A stretch of 64,000 nt of DNA from Vagococcus luciliae (GTDB lineage: Bacteria > Bacillota > Bacilli > Lactobacillales > Vagococcaceae). Under the pieces are notes generated by a model. That model was not told the origin of the DNA, searched no databases, and saw nothing but the letters and a program-made list of their open reading frames with translations. The translations under genes were made by a program, and so were the position numbers. This document shows positions 22,490 to 31,862 of the stretch, piece after piece (position 1 is the first letter of the stretch; the number at the start of each line of letters is the position of its first letter). The stretch spans positions 62,001 to 126,000 of the forward strand of contig NZ_CP102451.1 of NCBI RefSeq assembly GCF_024637875.1, written 5' to 3'.

Positions 22490-23479
22490 TTACCATGCAA
22501 TTGTTGTAACAGGTGCATTTAAAGCTTCTGTCCATTCTGGTGTATCTAGATGAATCATAGTTAATGACAAACCTTCCATATCGATTGATGTCATCACATC
22601 GCCAACTTTTTTGAAGTCAACTACTAAACCATCTTCTTCAAGTAAAGCCTTTACATCATTCATAAAAACAAATTGCTCCATTAATGGTGTACCACCTAAT
22701 CCATTCACTAAAACACCATATTTATCCCCAGACTTCCAATTAAATTCATCTTTAAGTTTCCCAACTAACTCTTCAGCTAATTTTCTTGATGATTGTAATT
22801 TTTCTTTACGATATCCAGGTTCGCCGTGAATACCAACACCAAATTCAATTTCATCTTCAGCTAAAACAAATCCAGGTTTTCCTACAGCAGGAACTGTTGC
22901 ACCAGTTAATGCTACACCTAATGTTTTAATTTCTTTAACTAGTTTGTCGCCAATTTCTTTGATTTCAGCTAAACTTTTACCTGATTCAGCGGCATGACCT
23001 AAAATTTTATGAACTAAAATGGTTCCAGCGACTCCACGTCGACCAGCTGTATAGGTACTATCTTCTACCGCAATGTCATCATCAACTAATACTGTTTCAA
23101 CTTCAATGCCTTCCATCTCAGCTAAATCTTTTGCCATTTCAAAGTTCATCACGTCACCAGAGTAATTTTTAATGACTAACAATACTCCAGCACCATCATC
23201 AGCAGCTTTGATTCCTTCTAGTACTTGATCAGGAGTTGGCGAAGTGAAAATCTCTCCACAAACAGCGGCACTTAACATTCCTGTCCCTACAAATCCAGCA
23301 TGAGCAGGTTCATGACCACTTCCTCCACCACTAACAACCCCTACTTTACTACCTGAAATATTTTTCTTAACAATCACATTTGTTTCAGGAATACGTGTCA
23401 CTAAATCACTATAAGCGTAAGAGAGTCCTTCAAGCATTTCATTTAATATGTCGTCTGTTTGATTCATTATTTTTTTCAT
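22490..23479 (-). CDS. dhaK: Dihydroxyacetone kinase substrate-binding subunit DhaK
   Basis: A 329-residue Dak1 protein that binds dihydroxyacetone through a His hemiaminal (GVGIHGEPGY near residue 218) and receives phosphate from DhaL. SGGGSGHEPAHAGF lies near 52. The start at 23479 is chosen for the GGAGG site 8 bases upstream, giving the same length as its paralogue at 19289. It heads dhaK-dhaL-dhaM-gldA, which convert dihydroxyacetone and glycerol to dihydroxyacetone phosphate. Confidence 0.95.
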   Translation of the reverse strand: MKKIMNQTDDILNEMLEGLSYAYSDLVTRIPETNVIVKKNISGSKVGVVSGGGSGHEPAHAGFVGTGMLSAAVCGEIFTSPTPDQVLEGIKAADDGAGVLLVIKNYSGDVMNFEMAKDLAEMEGIEVETVLVDDDIAVEDSTYTAGRRGVAGTILVHKILGHAAESGKSLAEIKEIGDKLVKEIKTLGVALTGATVPAVGKPGFVLAEDEIEFGVGIHGEPGYRKEKLQSSRKLAEELVGKLKDEFNWKSGDKYGVLVNGLGGTPLMEQFVFMNDVKALLEEDGLVVDFKKVGDVMTSIDMEGLSLTMIHLDTPEWTEALNAPVTTIAW

Positions 23480-23512
23480 CGTCGCTTCCTCCGTTTTCTT
23501 ATCTATGTCTGT

Positions 23513-23541
23513 ATTATATAAAGAAAAGGCTTTCTTTGTAA
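23513..23541 (-). promoter_or_regulatory. dhaK promoter
   Basis: TTACAA (23536-23541), 17 bases, TATAAT (23513-23518), minus strand. The -35 is one base from the DhaS-type operator, a geometry typical of activation. Confidence 0.75.
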
Positions 23542-23542
23542 T

Positions 23543-23564
23543 GGACAGTTTCACAAATGTGTCC
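23543..23564. promoter_or_regulatory. DhaS operator
   Basis: On the minus strand it reads GGACACAT, six bases, AACTGTCC. The known Lactococcus DhaS site is GGACACAT-N6-ATTTGTCC, so the left half is identical and the right half agrees at six of eight positions. It lies between the divergent dhaS and dhaK genes. Confidence 0.8.
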
Positions 23565-23645
23565 GCTTTCAAAAAATAATTGATGTTTGTCTTTTCCTTT
23601 ATTGATTGGTATTCTTAAGACAACGTAAATTTAAGGAGGTCTCTC

Positions 23646-24185
23646 ATGGCGTCAACTGGTTCTTTAATCACAAAAAAAGTCATCGCCTATTCGTTAAAAG
23701 ATTTATTAAAGACAACTCCCTATCAAAAAATATCCATCAAAGATATTATGTCTCATGCTGAATATCGTAGACAAACCTTTTACGATCATTTTACAGACAA
23801 AGAAGATCTGATTATTTGGATTTATCAACAAGAACTCACTGAAATTGTGGAACATTTTATCAACTATGATCACTGGACAGTGATTATTAAACGATTGGTT
23901 GATTATTTCGAAAAAAATAAATTGTTTTACCAAAAGACGCTACTAGAATCCTATGTTTTTGATGCTCAGCTATCGACTCAACTACAACAATTTATTTTAT
24001 ACCTAATCACCCATCAAAAAAAAGAAACGATAAAACAAATCAAACCTGAAGAAATGGCTGATTTTTATGCATTTGCTGTGACAGGCGTCATTAAAAATTG
24101 GTTATTTCATGATTGCCAAACACCAAAAGAACAACTCACCTCATCTATTATTACCCAACTATCTTTTCTCATCAGAGAAAAATAA
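23646..24185 (+). CDS. dhaS: TetR-family activator of the dihydroxyacetone operon
   Basis: A 179-residue TetR-fold protein. The HTH region ISIKDIMSHAEYRRQTFYDHFTDKEDLI (residues 25-52) is typical of DhaS/FabR-type members, and the C-terminus is a helical ligand/partner domain. Divergent from dhaK with the operator between them. In Lactococcus DhaS activates the kinase genes when bound to DhaQ-dihydroxyacetone; the same role is inferred. GGAGG lies upstream of the ATG. Confidence 0.88.
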   Translation: MASTGSLITKKVIAYSLKDLLKTTPYQKISIKDIMSHAEYRRQTFYDHFTDKEDLIIWIYQQELTEIVEHFINYDHWTVIIKRLVDYFEKNKLFYQKTLLESYVFDAQLSTQLQQFILYLITHQKKETIKQIKPEEMADFYAFAVTGVIKNWLFHDCQTPKEQLTSSIITQLSFLIREK

Positions 24186-24222
24186 AAACATCTTTGCGTT
24201 TTTTTATCCGCAAAGATGTTTT
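24184..24222. terminator. Bidirectional terminator between dhaS and trmB
   Basis: AAAACATCTTTGCG and CGCAAAGATGTTTT form a 14-bp stem with a T-rich loop. T runs serve both convergent genes. Confidence 0.9.
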
Positions 24223-24224
24223 TA

Positions 24225-24869
24225 CTATTTCTCTTTAAAGGTTGCTTCTAATCGATAAATCGGTTGCCCCTTAGCAGAAAACTTTTCTTCATATTCTGTC
24301 ATAATATTGCCTTCATAATCGCTACCATGTAAGTCAAGCCACACTTGATTTAAAACCATACCATATTGAGACAAACTAGCTAATGAATATTCAAATAAAC
24401 CTTGATTATCCGTTTTAAAGTGAAGTTGTGCACCTGATTTTGAGATAGTTTCATAGGTTTTTAAAAATGTTTTATAGGTTAGTCGTCTTTTAGCATGCTT
24501 TTTCTTTGGCCAAGGATCAGAGAAATTCAAATAAATTTGAGAAACTTCACCTTCTGCAAAGAAGTCAGTTAAATCTGCTCCATTGACTAATAATAATTGC
24601 AAATTAGGTAACTGCTCAACTAATTGTTTTTCTAATACTGAAATCATGGCATTTGTTTGAAGTTCAATACTCACATAGTTAATATTAGGATGAGCTTTTG
24701 CCATTTCGACAATAAATTGCCCTTTTCCACTCCCCACTTCTATATGAATGGGTTGTTCTTTTGCAAAACGTTCTTGCCATTTGCCTTTCCACAAGCTGCC
24801 ATCTGTTAAAATATATTGTGGATTGTCTTTAATTGTCTCCATTGCACCTGGTTTGTTTCTTAATCGCAT
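24225..24869 (-). CDS. trmB: tRNA (guanine-46-N7)-methyltransferase
   Basis: A 214-residue, SAM-dependent enzyme that methylates G46 in tRNA. The SAM-binding EVGSGKGQFIVEMA lies near residue 40, NFSDPWPKKKHAKRRL near 115 and the C-terminal TEYEEKFSAKGQPIYRLEA segment are diagnostic. It follows ccrZ, the order seen also in streptococci. Confidence 0.95.
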   Translation of the reverse strand: MRLRNKPGAMETIKDNPQYILTDGSLWKGKWQERFAKEQPIHIEVGSGKGQFIVEMAKAHPNINYVSIELQTNAMISVLEKQLVEQLPNLQLLLVNGADLTDFFAEGEVSQIYLNFSDPWPKKKHAKRRLTYKTFLKTYETISKSGAQLHFKTDNQGLFEYSLASLSQYGMVLNQVWLDLHGSDYEGNIMTEYEEKFSAKGQPIYRLEATFKEK

Positions 24870-24923
24870 AACGGATTCCTTTCTCTATAAAATAGCCCCT
24901 TGACTTTTAAGTCAAAGAGCTAC

Positions 24924-25703
24924 TTATACATCATATAATTTTTTTAATAATGAAACGTAATTTGACATTTGTTTGTATTCTTCTCGGTAATAACTTCTTT
25001 TAATTTGCTGCAACAAGTTCATGCCTGCATACCAATTAATACGCTCTAACAATTCATCATCAACTTGTATACCATACATTTCTAACCAATTAGGCCAATC
25101 CTCTCTAGAAACATATTGTCCTAATATCGTCCCCAAATCATAAGCTGGATCAGATAAAACAGAATAATCCCAATCAACCAAATATAATTCTCCATTTGAT
25201 GCTAACATCCAATTATTATGAATAGCATCTCCATGACACGCAACAAATCCAACTGATGCATAAGATGGTAAGTGATTTTCTAAATAACGAAAAACACGCA
25301 TTAAATAATCGTCGTTTTTCAATTCTTTAGGTAAATCAGTTATATAATCTTTCAAAAAATCAAAGACTGATTTTTCTGCACCATCCATTCTTTTAAGCAT
25401 TGATTTTAATGACTCTGATTGATGAAGATAACGCAACATATGTGCAACATCTTCACTCTTAGAGAGTTCTTCTATCTCTAACTGTCGTCCTTCTAACCAT
25501 TCTTGTGCAGTTAATATGTCCCCATTACTTGTTCTTTTAGTCCAAAGTAATTTTGGCGTTAAACCTTCACGAGATAATGCGGCTAAAAAAGGAGTAGAAT
25601 TACGCTTAATAAAGACTCTCTCATTTTCTTTCATACCTTTATAAGCTTTCCCGGTATCTCCTTTTATTGGTTGGAGATTCCAGTTTTTATCAAAATTAAA
25701 CAT
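24924..25703 (-). CDS. ccrZ: CcrZ-like cell-cycle kinase (aminoglycoside phosphotransferase fold)
   Basis: A 259-residue APH/choline-kinase fold protein. Catalytic loop CHGDAIHNNW near residue 165 and metal-binding LVDWDYS near 185 are intact. Homologues (CcrZ in pneumococcus, YtmP in Bacillus) couple cell division to replication start, and CcrZ is also followed by trmB. The start at 25703 is favoured because the start of the known proteins aligns there and GGAG lies about 10 bases upstream; a longer reading from 25748 exists. It is not a resistance enzyme. Confidence 0.85.
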   Translation of the reverse strand: MFNFDKNWNLQPIKGDTGKAYKGMKENERVFIKRNSTPFLAALSREGLTPKLLWTKRTSNGDILTAQEWLEGRQLEIEELSKSEDVAHMLRYLHQSESLKSMLKRMDGAEKSVFDFLKDYITDLPKELKNDDYLMRVFRYLENHLPSYASVGFVACHGDAIHNNWMLASNGELYLVDWDYSVLSDPAYDLGTILGQYVSREDWPNWLEMYGIQVDDELLERINWYAGMNLLQQIKRSYYREEYKQMSNYVSLLKKLYDV

Positions 25704-25807
25704 GTCTATTACTCTCCATAACTGTCCTTTACTCACTTTTACCATCATTCCACTGTTCCACTATGGGATTACGAAAATTTAGTATAACACATTTCTATTG
25801 AAGTTTT

Positions 25808-27037
25808 TCATCTATTTGCATTTTTTTCAATTTTTTTTAGTCTCAAAGGGAGATACCCCCACGATAATACTAAACAGACCACAACAAATATCCCAAATAA
25901 TTGCATTGCCTCTACTTTATTAGGTAATGCAATTAACACAATTATGCCATAAATAATTGTCATGATCATTAATACACTTCTTATTATAGATAAAACTGCA
26001 CCAGATTTTTTCTTAGGAGAAACAGGATACAGCTGAGCCATCAACATATAATCGAATGCATGATACATTGGAATTAATTGAAAGCCCAACAAATAGATAA
26101 ACAAACTACCTAGTATAGCCATTAACCAAAATGACTGAGTAAAAAATAAAAGAATCGCACCTACAATAACCAAACGTAGCGTTAAGCTACTATACTCAGA
26201 ACTTCTTGCAGCAACTCTTGCATAAAGATAAAGATAAGTATTCTCTGAGGTTTTCTTAACTTTATTTAGTAAGCCATCTAAATATTTCCGTCTTCTAACA
26301 TCTGATGACAAGCCAGGAACATCTGTAAATAAATTAAAGAATGAATAAATTCGTTTCATTCTTTTTCTTTCCATATTAATACTCTTTTCCCAATTCAATT
26401 GACTTATTTCTAACGTTTGTTTTGCTAATACAACTAGCAATATACTCACAAGAATTGAAATGACTGTTCCAATATAAAATGATAAAAACAAACTTGAAGA
26501 AAGACCAATTAAAGCGCCAATATACCATACAAATCGATGCGTTGTCACCTTTTTCTCTGTATTAAGATAAAGTGACTCTAACTGTATCCATAAATCTGCA
26601 TATTTTAATGAAATCAAACTTACAATTATGAATAATGCCATAGAAAAAGTCACTGATTTTGTTACCACTACTAAAGGAAACGTCACTCCGACAATTAGAG
26701 ATAAGCTAATCACTGGTAAAATAGTTGAATATCTTAAACTCTGTTTCAAATAAGTCGTCATCGCTCTTTCTTTTGGCAATAAAAATACCATATCTGCTTC
26801 TTGCATCAAGGTACTCAATCGTCCAATAAATAGACTGATTAACCAAAGCATCATCACCACAAAAGGTACCCAAGTAACAAATGGGGTCAATGTTTTTAAA
26901 TATTCGGAATAGTAATAACCAAAACCACCTAGTCCAACCATACAAATTAAAATAAAATGATCATTCATCACATATTTTAAATAGCGAATCATTTTTTTTT
27001 GATGTTTAGTAAGACGTAATTTATAAAATTCTACCAT
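25808..27037 (-). CDS. ecsB: ABC transporter permease EcsB
   Basis: A 409-residue membrane protein with about eight hydrophobic segments in two groups (approximately 25-70, 100-190, 275-400). With EcsA it forms the Ecs transporter, whose loss in Bacillus affects protein secretion, pheromone peptide processing and competence; peptide fragments are the likely substrates. The start codon overlaps the ecsA stop by a base, so the two are coupled. Confidence 0.88.
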   Translation of the reverse strand: MVEFYKLRLTKHQKKMIRYLKYVMNDHFILICMVGLGGFGYYYSEYLKTLTPFVTWVPFVVMMLWLISLFIGRLSTLMQEADMVFLLPKERAMTTYLKQSLRYSTILPVISLSLIVGVTFPLVVVTKSVTFSMALFIIVSLISLKYADLWIQLESLYLNTEKKVTTHRFVWYIGALIGLSSSLFLSFYIGTVISILVSILLVVLAKQTLEISQLNWEKSINMERKRMKRIYSFFNLFTDVPGLSSDVRRRKYLDGLLNKVKKTSENTYLYLYARVAARSSEYSSLTLRLVIVGAILLFFTQSFWLMAILGSLFIYLLGFQLIPMYHAFDYMLMAQLYPVSPKKKSGAVLSIIRSVLMIMTIIYGIIVLIALPNKVEAMQLFGIFVVVCLVLSWGYLPLRLKKIEKNANR

Positions 27038-27771
27038 TATTTTCCCTCCTCTTTAGTAAGAGATAAATAAATATCATCTAAAGAAGAATCTGGTAGATTA
27101 AACTCCTCACGTAATTCCTCCATTGTCCCATTCGCTCTAACTTCACCATTATGCAAGACCACAAAACGATCACAATATATTTCAGCTGTAGCTAAAATAT
27201 GAGTGGACATCAAAATAGCAGCACCTTGTTGTTTCATTTCATTCATCAACTCAAGAAGAGCATTGATAGCTAATGGATCTAAGCCTAAGAATGGCTCATC
27301 TATGATATATAAACTTGGCTCTGTCAAAAAAGCACACAATACCATAACTTTTTGTTTCATTCCTTTTGAAAAATGAGTGGGGAACCAATCTAATTTATTT
27401 TCTAAACGAAATAATTTTAATAAATACTCCGCACGTTTTAAAGCTTCTTCTTTTGGAATATCATACGCCATCGCCGTCACTTCAATATGTTCCCTTAATG
27501 TCAATTCATCATACAATATTGGACTTTCTGGTATAAAGCCTATTTTTTTTCGATAGGATTCTGGGGCATTAAAAATGGTTTCATCATCAATAGTAATTTT
27601 TCCTTTTTGTGCATTAAGTAAACCAATAATATGTTTTATGGTTGTACTTTTACCTGCACCATTGAGACCAATTAACCCAACCATCTCACCAGATTTCACT
27701 TCAAAATTAACTGATTTTAAAACAGGAACATGACCATAGCCTCCTGTTAGATTTTCTATTTTTAAACTCAT
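27037..27771 (-). CDS. ecsA: ABC transporter ATPase EcsA
   Basis: A 244-residue ATPase. Walker A GLNGAGKST lies near residue 35, the signature FSKGMKQKV near 133, Walker B LYIIDEP near 153 and the switch His in STHIL near 190. It powers EcsB. The gene is divergent from hit, as in many Firmicutes. Confidence 0.93.
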   Translation of the reverse strand: MSLKIENLTGGYGHVPVLKSVNFEVKSGEMVGLIGLNGAGKSTTIKHIIGLLNAQKGKITIDDETIFNAPESYRKKIGFIPESPILYDELTLREHIEVTAMAYDIPKEEALKRAEYLLKLFRLENKLDWFPTHFSKGMKQKVMVLCAFLTEPSLYIIDEPFLGLDPLAINALLELMNEMKQQGAAILMSTHILATAEIYCDRFVVLHNGEVRANGTMEELREEFNLPDSSLDDIYLSLTKEEGK

Positions 27772-27918
27772 TATTTTTCCTCCAATACATACTAGACTAA
27801 TTATATCATATATCGTTCGTTTACTTACTTATTTTAATATTCATTGTCCTAACTTTTCATTCAATTATGATAATGTTACACTAGAACAGAAAGCTAATAA
27901 ACATAGGAGGAACAAAGC

Positions 27919-28347
27919 ATGACTGATTGTATTTTTTGCAAAATAATAGAAAAAGAAATACCTAGTTACCCCGTATATGAAGATGATATGGTATATGCCT
28001 TTTTAGACATTACTCAGACCACTAAAGGACACACTTTGGTTATTCCAAAAAAACATGTTACTGACATTTTTGAGTATGATGAAAAATTAGCATCAGATGT
28101 TTTTACTAGAATCCCTAAAATTGCACGTGCCATTGAACAAGCCTTCCCTGATATGGTTGGATTAAATATGGTTAACAATAATAAAGAAGCCGCTTATCAA
28201 AGTGTCTTTCATTCACATGTCCACCTTATTCCAAGATATGGAAAAGAGGATGATTTTTCAATGACCTTTGCAGATAATGGCTCAAAATACTCAAAAGAAG
28301 ACATGGTATCAATTGCTCAGTCCATTAACAAGGAGATTAAAAAATGA
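27919..28347 (+). CDS. hit: HIT-family nucleotide hydrolase
   Basis: A 142-residue histidine-triad protein with HSHVHLIPR near residue 99, the HxHxH active site that hydrolyses adenosine phosphoramidates and related nucleotides. A Zn-binding CIFCKI lies at the N-terminus. It overlaps the next gene by four bases (ATGA). Confidence 0.92.
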   Translation: MTDCIFCKIIEKEIPSYPVYEDDMVYAFLDITQTTKGHTLVIPKKHVTDIFEYDEKLASDVFTRIPKIARAIEQAFPDMVGLNMVNNNKEAAYQSVFHSHVHLIPRYGKEDDFSMTFADNGSKYSKEDMVSIAQSINKEIKK

Positions 28348-28724
28348 AAAAGAAAGAGAAAAATAAATCTTTTTCAGGAAAAAAATTTATTAAAGGCTTT
28401 TTAGTTGGAGGAGCTATTTGTGGTGGGGCTACTCTTTTACTAGCTCCACGATCTGGAAAAGAAACCCAACAATCAATCACTAATAAAATAGAAGCAGATA
28501 TCAATTTTCTTCTATCATTAAGTAATCAAATTGATACTACCAAAATACAAGCTAATCGATTAGTAACGTTATCACAAGAATTATTACCTGTCTTTGAAAA
28601 AGAAACAACAAAAAGTCTTAAAAAATTTGAATTTAAAGCCAAACCAAGGATTGAACAAATCAAAGAACAATTAGCAAAAATTGAACAAGATATCACTGAA
28701 TTTAAAGACACTCTTGAGCAATAA
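28344..28724 (+). CDS. YtxH-domain membrane-anchored protein
   Basis: A 126-residue protein. After a basic N-terminus, KGFLVGGAICGGATLLLAPRSGKETQQ shows the YtxH pattern (a glycine-rich membrane helix then APxSGKE). The rest is a long, charged helical segment. Function unknown; the family often accompanies stress or cell-envelope genes. Translationally coupled to hit. Confidence 0.85.
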   Translation: MKKKEKNKSFSGKKFIKGFLVGGAICGGATLLLAPRSGKETQQSITNKIEADINFLLSLSNQIDTTKIQANRLVTLSQELLPVFEKETTKSLKKFEFKAKPRIEQIKEQLAKIEQDITEFKDTLEQ

Positions 28725-28856
28725 AGTATTAAAATATTTATAAATTATTATTAACTTTTTAGATAACTATTTAGTTTCATTCTTTTTATGGTATAATAAT
28801 AAACATGCTTATGAATAATTCATAATATTTACTGAAAACTAGATTGGAGAATTAAC

Positions 28857-29879
28857 ATGAAAAACAAAAAATTAAAATTAGCCGCTGTCGCGCTATTAAG
28901 TATGGTTACTTTAGCAGGTTGTTCTGGCGGTAAAGATATCGTTACAATGAAAGGTGGAAAAATTACTGATACTCAATTTTTCGATGAACTGAAGAAAAGT
29001 TCTACTTCATCTGAAACATTGGTTAACATGATTATTCAAAAAATCACTTTAGACGATTATGGTAGTAAAGTTGACCAAAAAGAAATTGATAAACAATACT
29101 CTGCTTATGAAGAACAAAATGGTGGTAAAAAATCTTTTGAAGCCCTACTTAAACAAAACAACATGACAGCTAAACAATTTAAAGATAATATTAAACAAAG
29201 TTTGGCCTTCCAAGAAATGTTAAAATCTCACATCAAAGTAACGGATGCTGACCTGAAAGAAACTTGGAAAACATATCATCCACAAGTAGAAACTCAAATT
29301 ATGTCATTTGACTCTAAAGAAAATGCTGAAAAAGCATTGAAAAAAGTCAATGATGGTGATGATTTTGCTAAAGTAGCTAAAAGTGATTCTCAAGATACTG
29401 TCACTAAAGAAGATGGTGGTAAAGTGAAGTTTGACTCAACTGCTACAACTGATCCTGCTGGTGTAACAGTTCCTACTGAAGTAAAAGAAGCTGCATACAA
29501 ATTAGAAGACGGTAAGGTATCTGATTTAATTACTGTTCAAAACCAACAAACTGGTACAGATGTTTATTACATTGTAAAAATGGTTAAAAACAAACAAAAA
29601 GGTAATGATTACAAACCTTATGAAAAAGAATTAAAAGAAATTTTTGAACAAACTAAAATGTCTGATGCTACTTTCCAACAAGAAGTGATTGGAAAAGAAT
29701 TAGAAAAAGCAAATGTAAACATTAAAGATGATCAATATAAAAATATATTAACACCATATTTACCACAAAAAGAAACCAAAACAAGTGATAGCAAAACATC
29801 AGATTCTAAAACAAGTAAATCTTCAGAAACTAAATCAACTGAATCTAGTAAAGAAGAAACCACTGAATCAACTAAATAA
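28857..29879 (+). CDS. prsA: Foldase lipoprotein PrsA (parvulin-type)
   Basis: A 340-residue extracytoplasmic peptidyl-prolyl isomerase that folds exported proteins at the membrane-wall interface. A lipoprotein signal with lipobox LAGC (Cys about 22) is followed by a SurA-like N-domain and a PpiC/parvulin domain at about 137-240. The last 35 residues are a low-complexity Ser/Thr/Lys tail (TSDSKTSDSKTSKSSETK). It lies next to hit and the Ecs genes, a common Firmicutes arrangement. A TATAAT-like box near 28793 and a ribosome site (TGGAGA) precede the ATG. Confidence 0.95.
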   Translation: MKNKKLKLAAVALLSMVTLAGCSGGKDIVTMKGGKITDTQFFDELKKSSTSSETLVNMIIQKITLDDYGSKVDQKEIDKQYSAYEEQNGGKKSFEALLKQNNMTAKQFKDNIKQSLAFQEMLKSHIKVTDADLKETWKTYHPQVETQIMSFDSKENAEKALKKVNDGDDFAKVAKSDSQDTVTKEDGGKVKFDSTATTDPAGVTVPTEVKEAAYKLEDGKVSDLITVQNQQTGTDVYYIVKMVKNKQKGNDYKPYEKELKEIFEQTKMSDATFQQEVIGKELEKANVNIKDDQYKNILTPYLPQKETKTSDSKTSDSKTSKSSETKSTESSKEETTESTK

Positions 29880-29895
29880 TACTAATGATAAAAAA

Positions 29896-29932
29896 CAAAA
29901 ACGTACATCCCTTAATGGGATGTACGTTTTTT
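29896..29932. terminator. Terminator shared by prsA and lplA
   Basis: AAAACGTACATCCC, a short loop, and GGGATGTACGTTTT form a 14-bp stem. T runs on both sides serve the convergent genes. Confidence 0.9.
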
Positions 29933-29934
29933 AT

Positions 29935-30942
29935 TTAATACAACAATTCAATTAAATCACTTGCTTCGATATTTCCAAAATATTTTTTAACATCAATTTT
30001 ATCAACAGCTTTTGATATTGATTCTTTGTCATATTTGATTCCAGTAAGAATATCCTCCACATCAGCAATCTGACCTAATCCAAAGAAATCACCAAAAATA
30101 CGAATCTCTTTAATTTCACCATCGGATACATTCATTTTTGCTTCAATTGAACCAATTGGGTATCTCTTACGTCGTACAATATCAAATTCAGGTGAACGAC
30201 CATAGTTCCAATCCCAATTACGATATAATTTATCAGAAATAGCATTGATTTTTTTCCAGTCTTCTTCTGTTAATTTATATTCATTTACATCATTAATATC
30301 TGTTGTTTCAAAGATTTTTAATAAAATCTCTTTTCTAAAATCTTTTGTAGACATATATTGATAATCATCAGATAAAAATGGTTTGATATTTGTCACTCGA
30401 GATCGGATTGATTTAATTCCTTTTGACTCAATTTTATCTTTTCTCACCTTTAATGCATTAACTACTTCGTTTACATCACTATCAAACATCAACGTACCAT
30501 GAGCAAACATACGACCATTTGTGGCATACATCGCATTTCCAGAGAATTTTTTATCATCGATAACTAAATCGTTTCGTCCCTTTAACTCTGCTCCTTCTAC
30601 ACCTAGCTCATGAAGGGCATCAATAATCGGTTGAGTCACCTTCGCAAAGTTTCTAAATGATTCTCCATCATCTGGCATAATAAAACTAAAGTTTAAATTT
30701 CCTTCATCGTGATAAACTGCTCCCCCACCACTTAATCGACGAACCACATGAATACCATTATCTTCAACATAATCCATATTAATTTCTTCAATCGTATTTT
30801 GGTTACGTCCAATGATAATTGATGGCTCATTAATATAAAATAATAAAATTGGCTCATCTACTGGCATTTCCTGTAATAAAAATGTCTCAATAGCTAAGTT
30901 AATTCGTGGGTCTGTTATTTCTTCATTTGATACATAAATCAT
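29935..30942 (-). CDS. lplA: Lipoate-protein ligase
   Basis: A 335-residue enzyme that attaches free lipoate to 2-oxoacid dehydrogenases or the glycine cleavage H protein. RRLSGGGAVYHDEGNLNFS near residue 67-85 and GNAMYATNGRMFAHGTLM near 135 mark the ligase domain, with a C-terminal accessory domain from about 245. An AAGGAG site precedes the ATG. It forms a leftward pair with the MBL hydrolase gene (12-base gap). Confidence 0.93.
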   Translation of the reverse strand: MIYVSNEEITDPRINLAIETFLLQEMPVDEPILLFYINEPSIIIGRNQNTIEEINMDYVEDNGIHVVRRLSGGGAVYHDEGNLNFSFIMPDDGESFRNFAKVTQPIIDALHELGVEGAELKGRNDLVIDDKKFSGNAMYATNGRMFAHGTLMFDSDVNEVVNALKVRKDKIESKGIKSIRSRVTNIKPFLSDDYQYMSTKDFRKEILLKIFETTDINDVNEYKLTEEDWKKINAISDKLYRNWDWNYGRSPEFDIVRRKRYPIGSIEAKMNVSDGEIKEIRIFGDFFGLGQIADVEDILTGIKYDKESISKAVDKIDVKKYFGNIEASDLIELLY

Positions 30943-30954
30943 CGATACATCTCC

Positions 30955-31689
30955 TTATAATGTCTTATTTAAATTAATTTTTGCAAGTTGAATTGGAATA
31001 TCACCAGCATAATATTGAGTCTGTTTTAAAACCTCATCTAAATCAAGGGATTGATTTAAATGACTAATTATTACTTGTTTAACATTAGCTTGTTTAGCTA
31101 ATTCGCCAGTTTCTTTGGTTGTTAAGTGTGCTTTATGGTGTTCATTACCTTCTAAAAAATAGGTATCTGTAATTAATAAATCAGCTTCCTGACAAAAATC
31201 AGATAATCCTTCCAAATAGCCTGTATCTGCCGTAAACACAAATACTTTGCCTGTGCTTTTTTCGACAATTCTTGTTGCAAAACAAGGAACAGGATGAATC
31301 GTGCGTTTAAACGTTATTAGGAATGGACCAAGTTCAAGCTCTTGTGTTTCATGATAGGCAATGCCTTTTGAAATACCTGTCATGGTTAAATCATTAAATT
31401 TTTCCATGTTTTCAGTATGACCATATATCGGTAATTCTTCCACAGGTTTTGTTGGTTTTAATTGACGTAAATATTGTAAAACACCTAAATCTGCCATGTG
31501 GTCATGATGATAATGAGTCAAAAGAACAGCATCTAACGTCAAAGGATCTAACTTTTCCTCTAACCTAACAAGTGTTGTACTTCCAGCATCTAATAACAAT
31601 GAAAAATCATTTGATTGAACAAGGTATGATGTTGTACCTTCCCCTTGATAAGGGTAACCTCCCCAATAGCCTAATACAGTGATATCCAT
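30955..31689 (-). CDS. Metallo-beta-lactamase-fold hydrolase (YhfI-like)
   Basis: A 244-residue MBL-fold protein. THYHHDHMADL near residue 58 is the metal-binding HxHxDH motif; a later VFTADTGYLEG and IISHLNQS supply the remaining ligands. B. subtilis YhfI-like members are of unknown substrate. Cotranscribed with lplA, where YhfI also neighbours a lipoate ligase gene in Bacillus. Confidence 0.85.
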   Translation of the reverse strand: MDITVLGYWGGYPYQGEGTTSYLVQSNDFSLLLDAGSTTLVRLEEKLDPLTLDAVLLTHYHHDHMADLGVLQYLRQLKPTKPVEELPIYGHTENMEKFNDLTMTGISKGIAYHETQELELGPFLITFKRTIHPVPCFATRIVEKSTGKVFVFTADTGYLEGLSDFCQEADLLITDTYFLEGNEHHKAHLTTKETGELAKQANVKQVIISHLNQSLDLDEVLKQTQYYAGDIPIQLAKINLNKTL

Positions 31690-31862
31690 AATATGACTTC
31701 CTTTCCATACAATATTATCCTACGACTAGTCAATAAAAGATACAAATACTTTGGTAATATTATCAACTAATTCCTAAAATCATTCAATAAAAATTATTTT
31801 TTTAAACAATTTTGTTCTTTATAAAAAATAAACAGATACTTTTACGTACCTGTTCATTTCAT

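Noticed and set aside
24924-25748. Aminoglycoside resistance gene
   Set aside because: The fold is the same, but the closest resemblance and the neighbour trmB fit the CcrZ/YtmP cell-cycle family.
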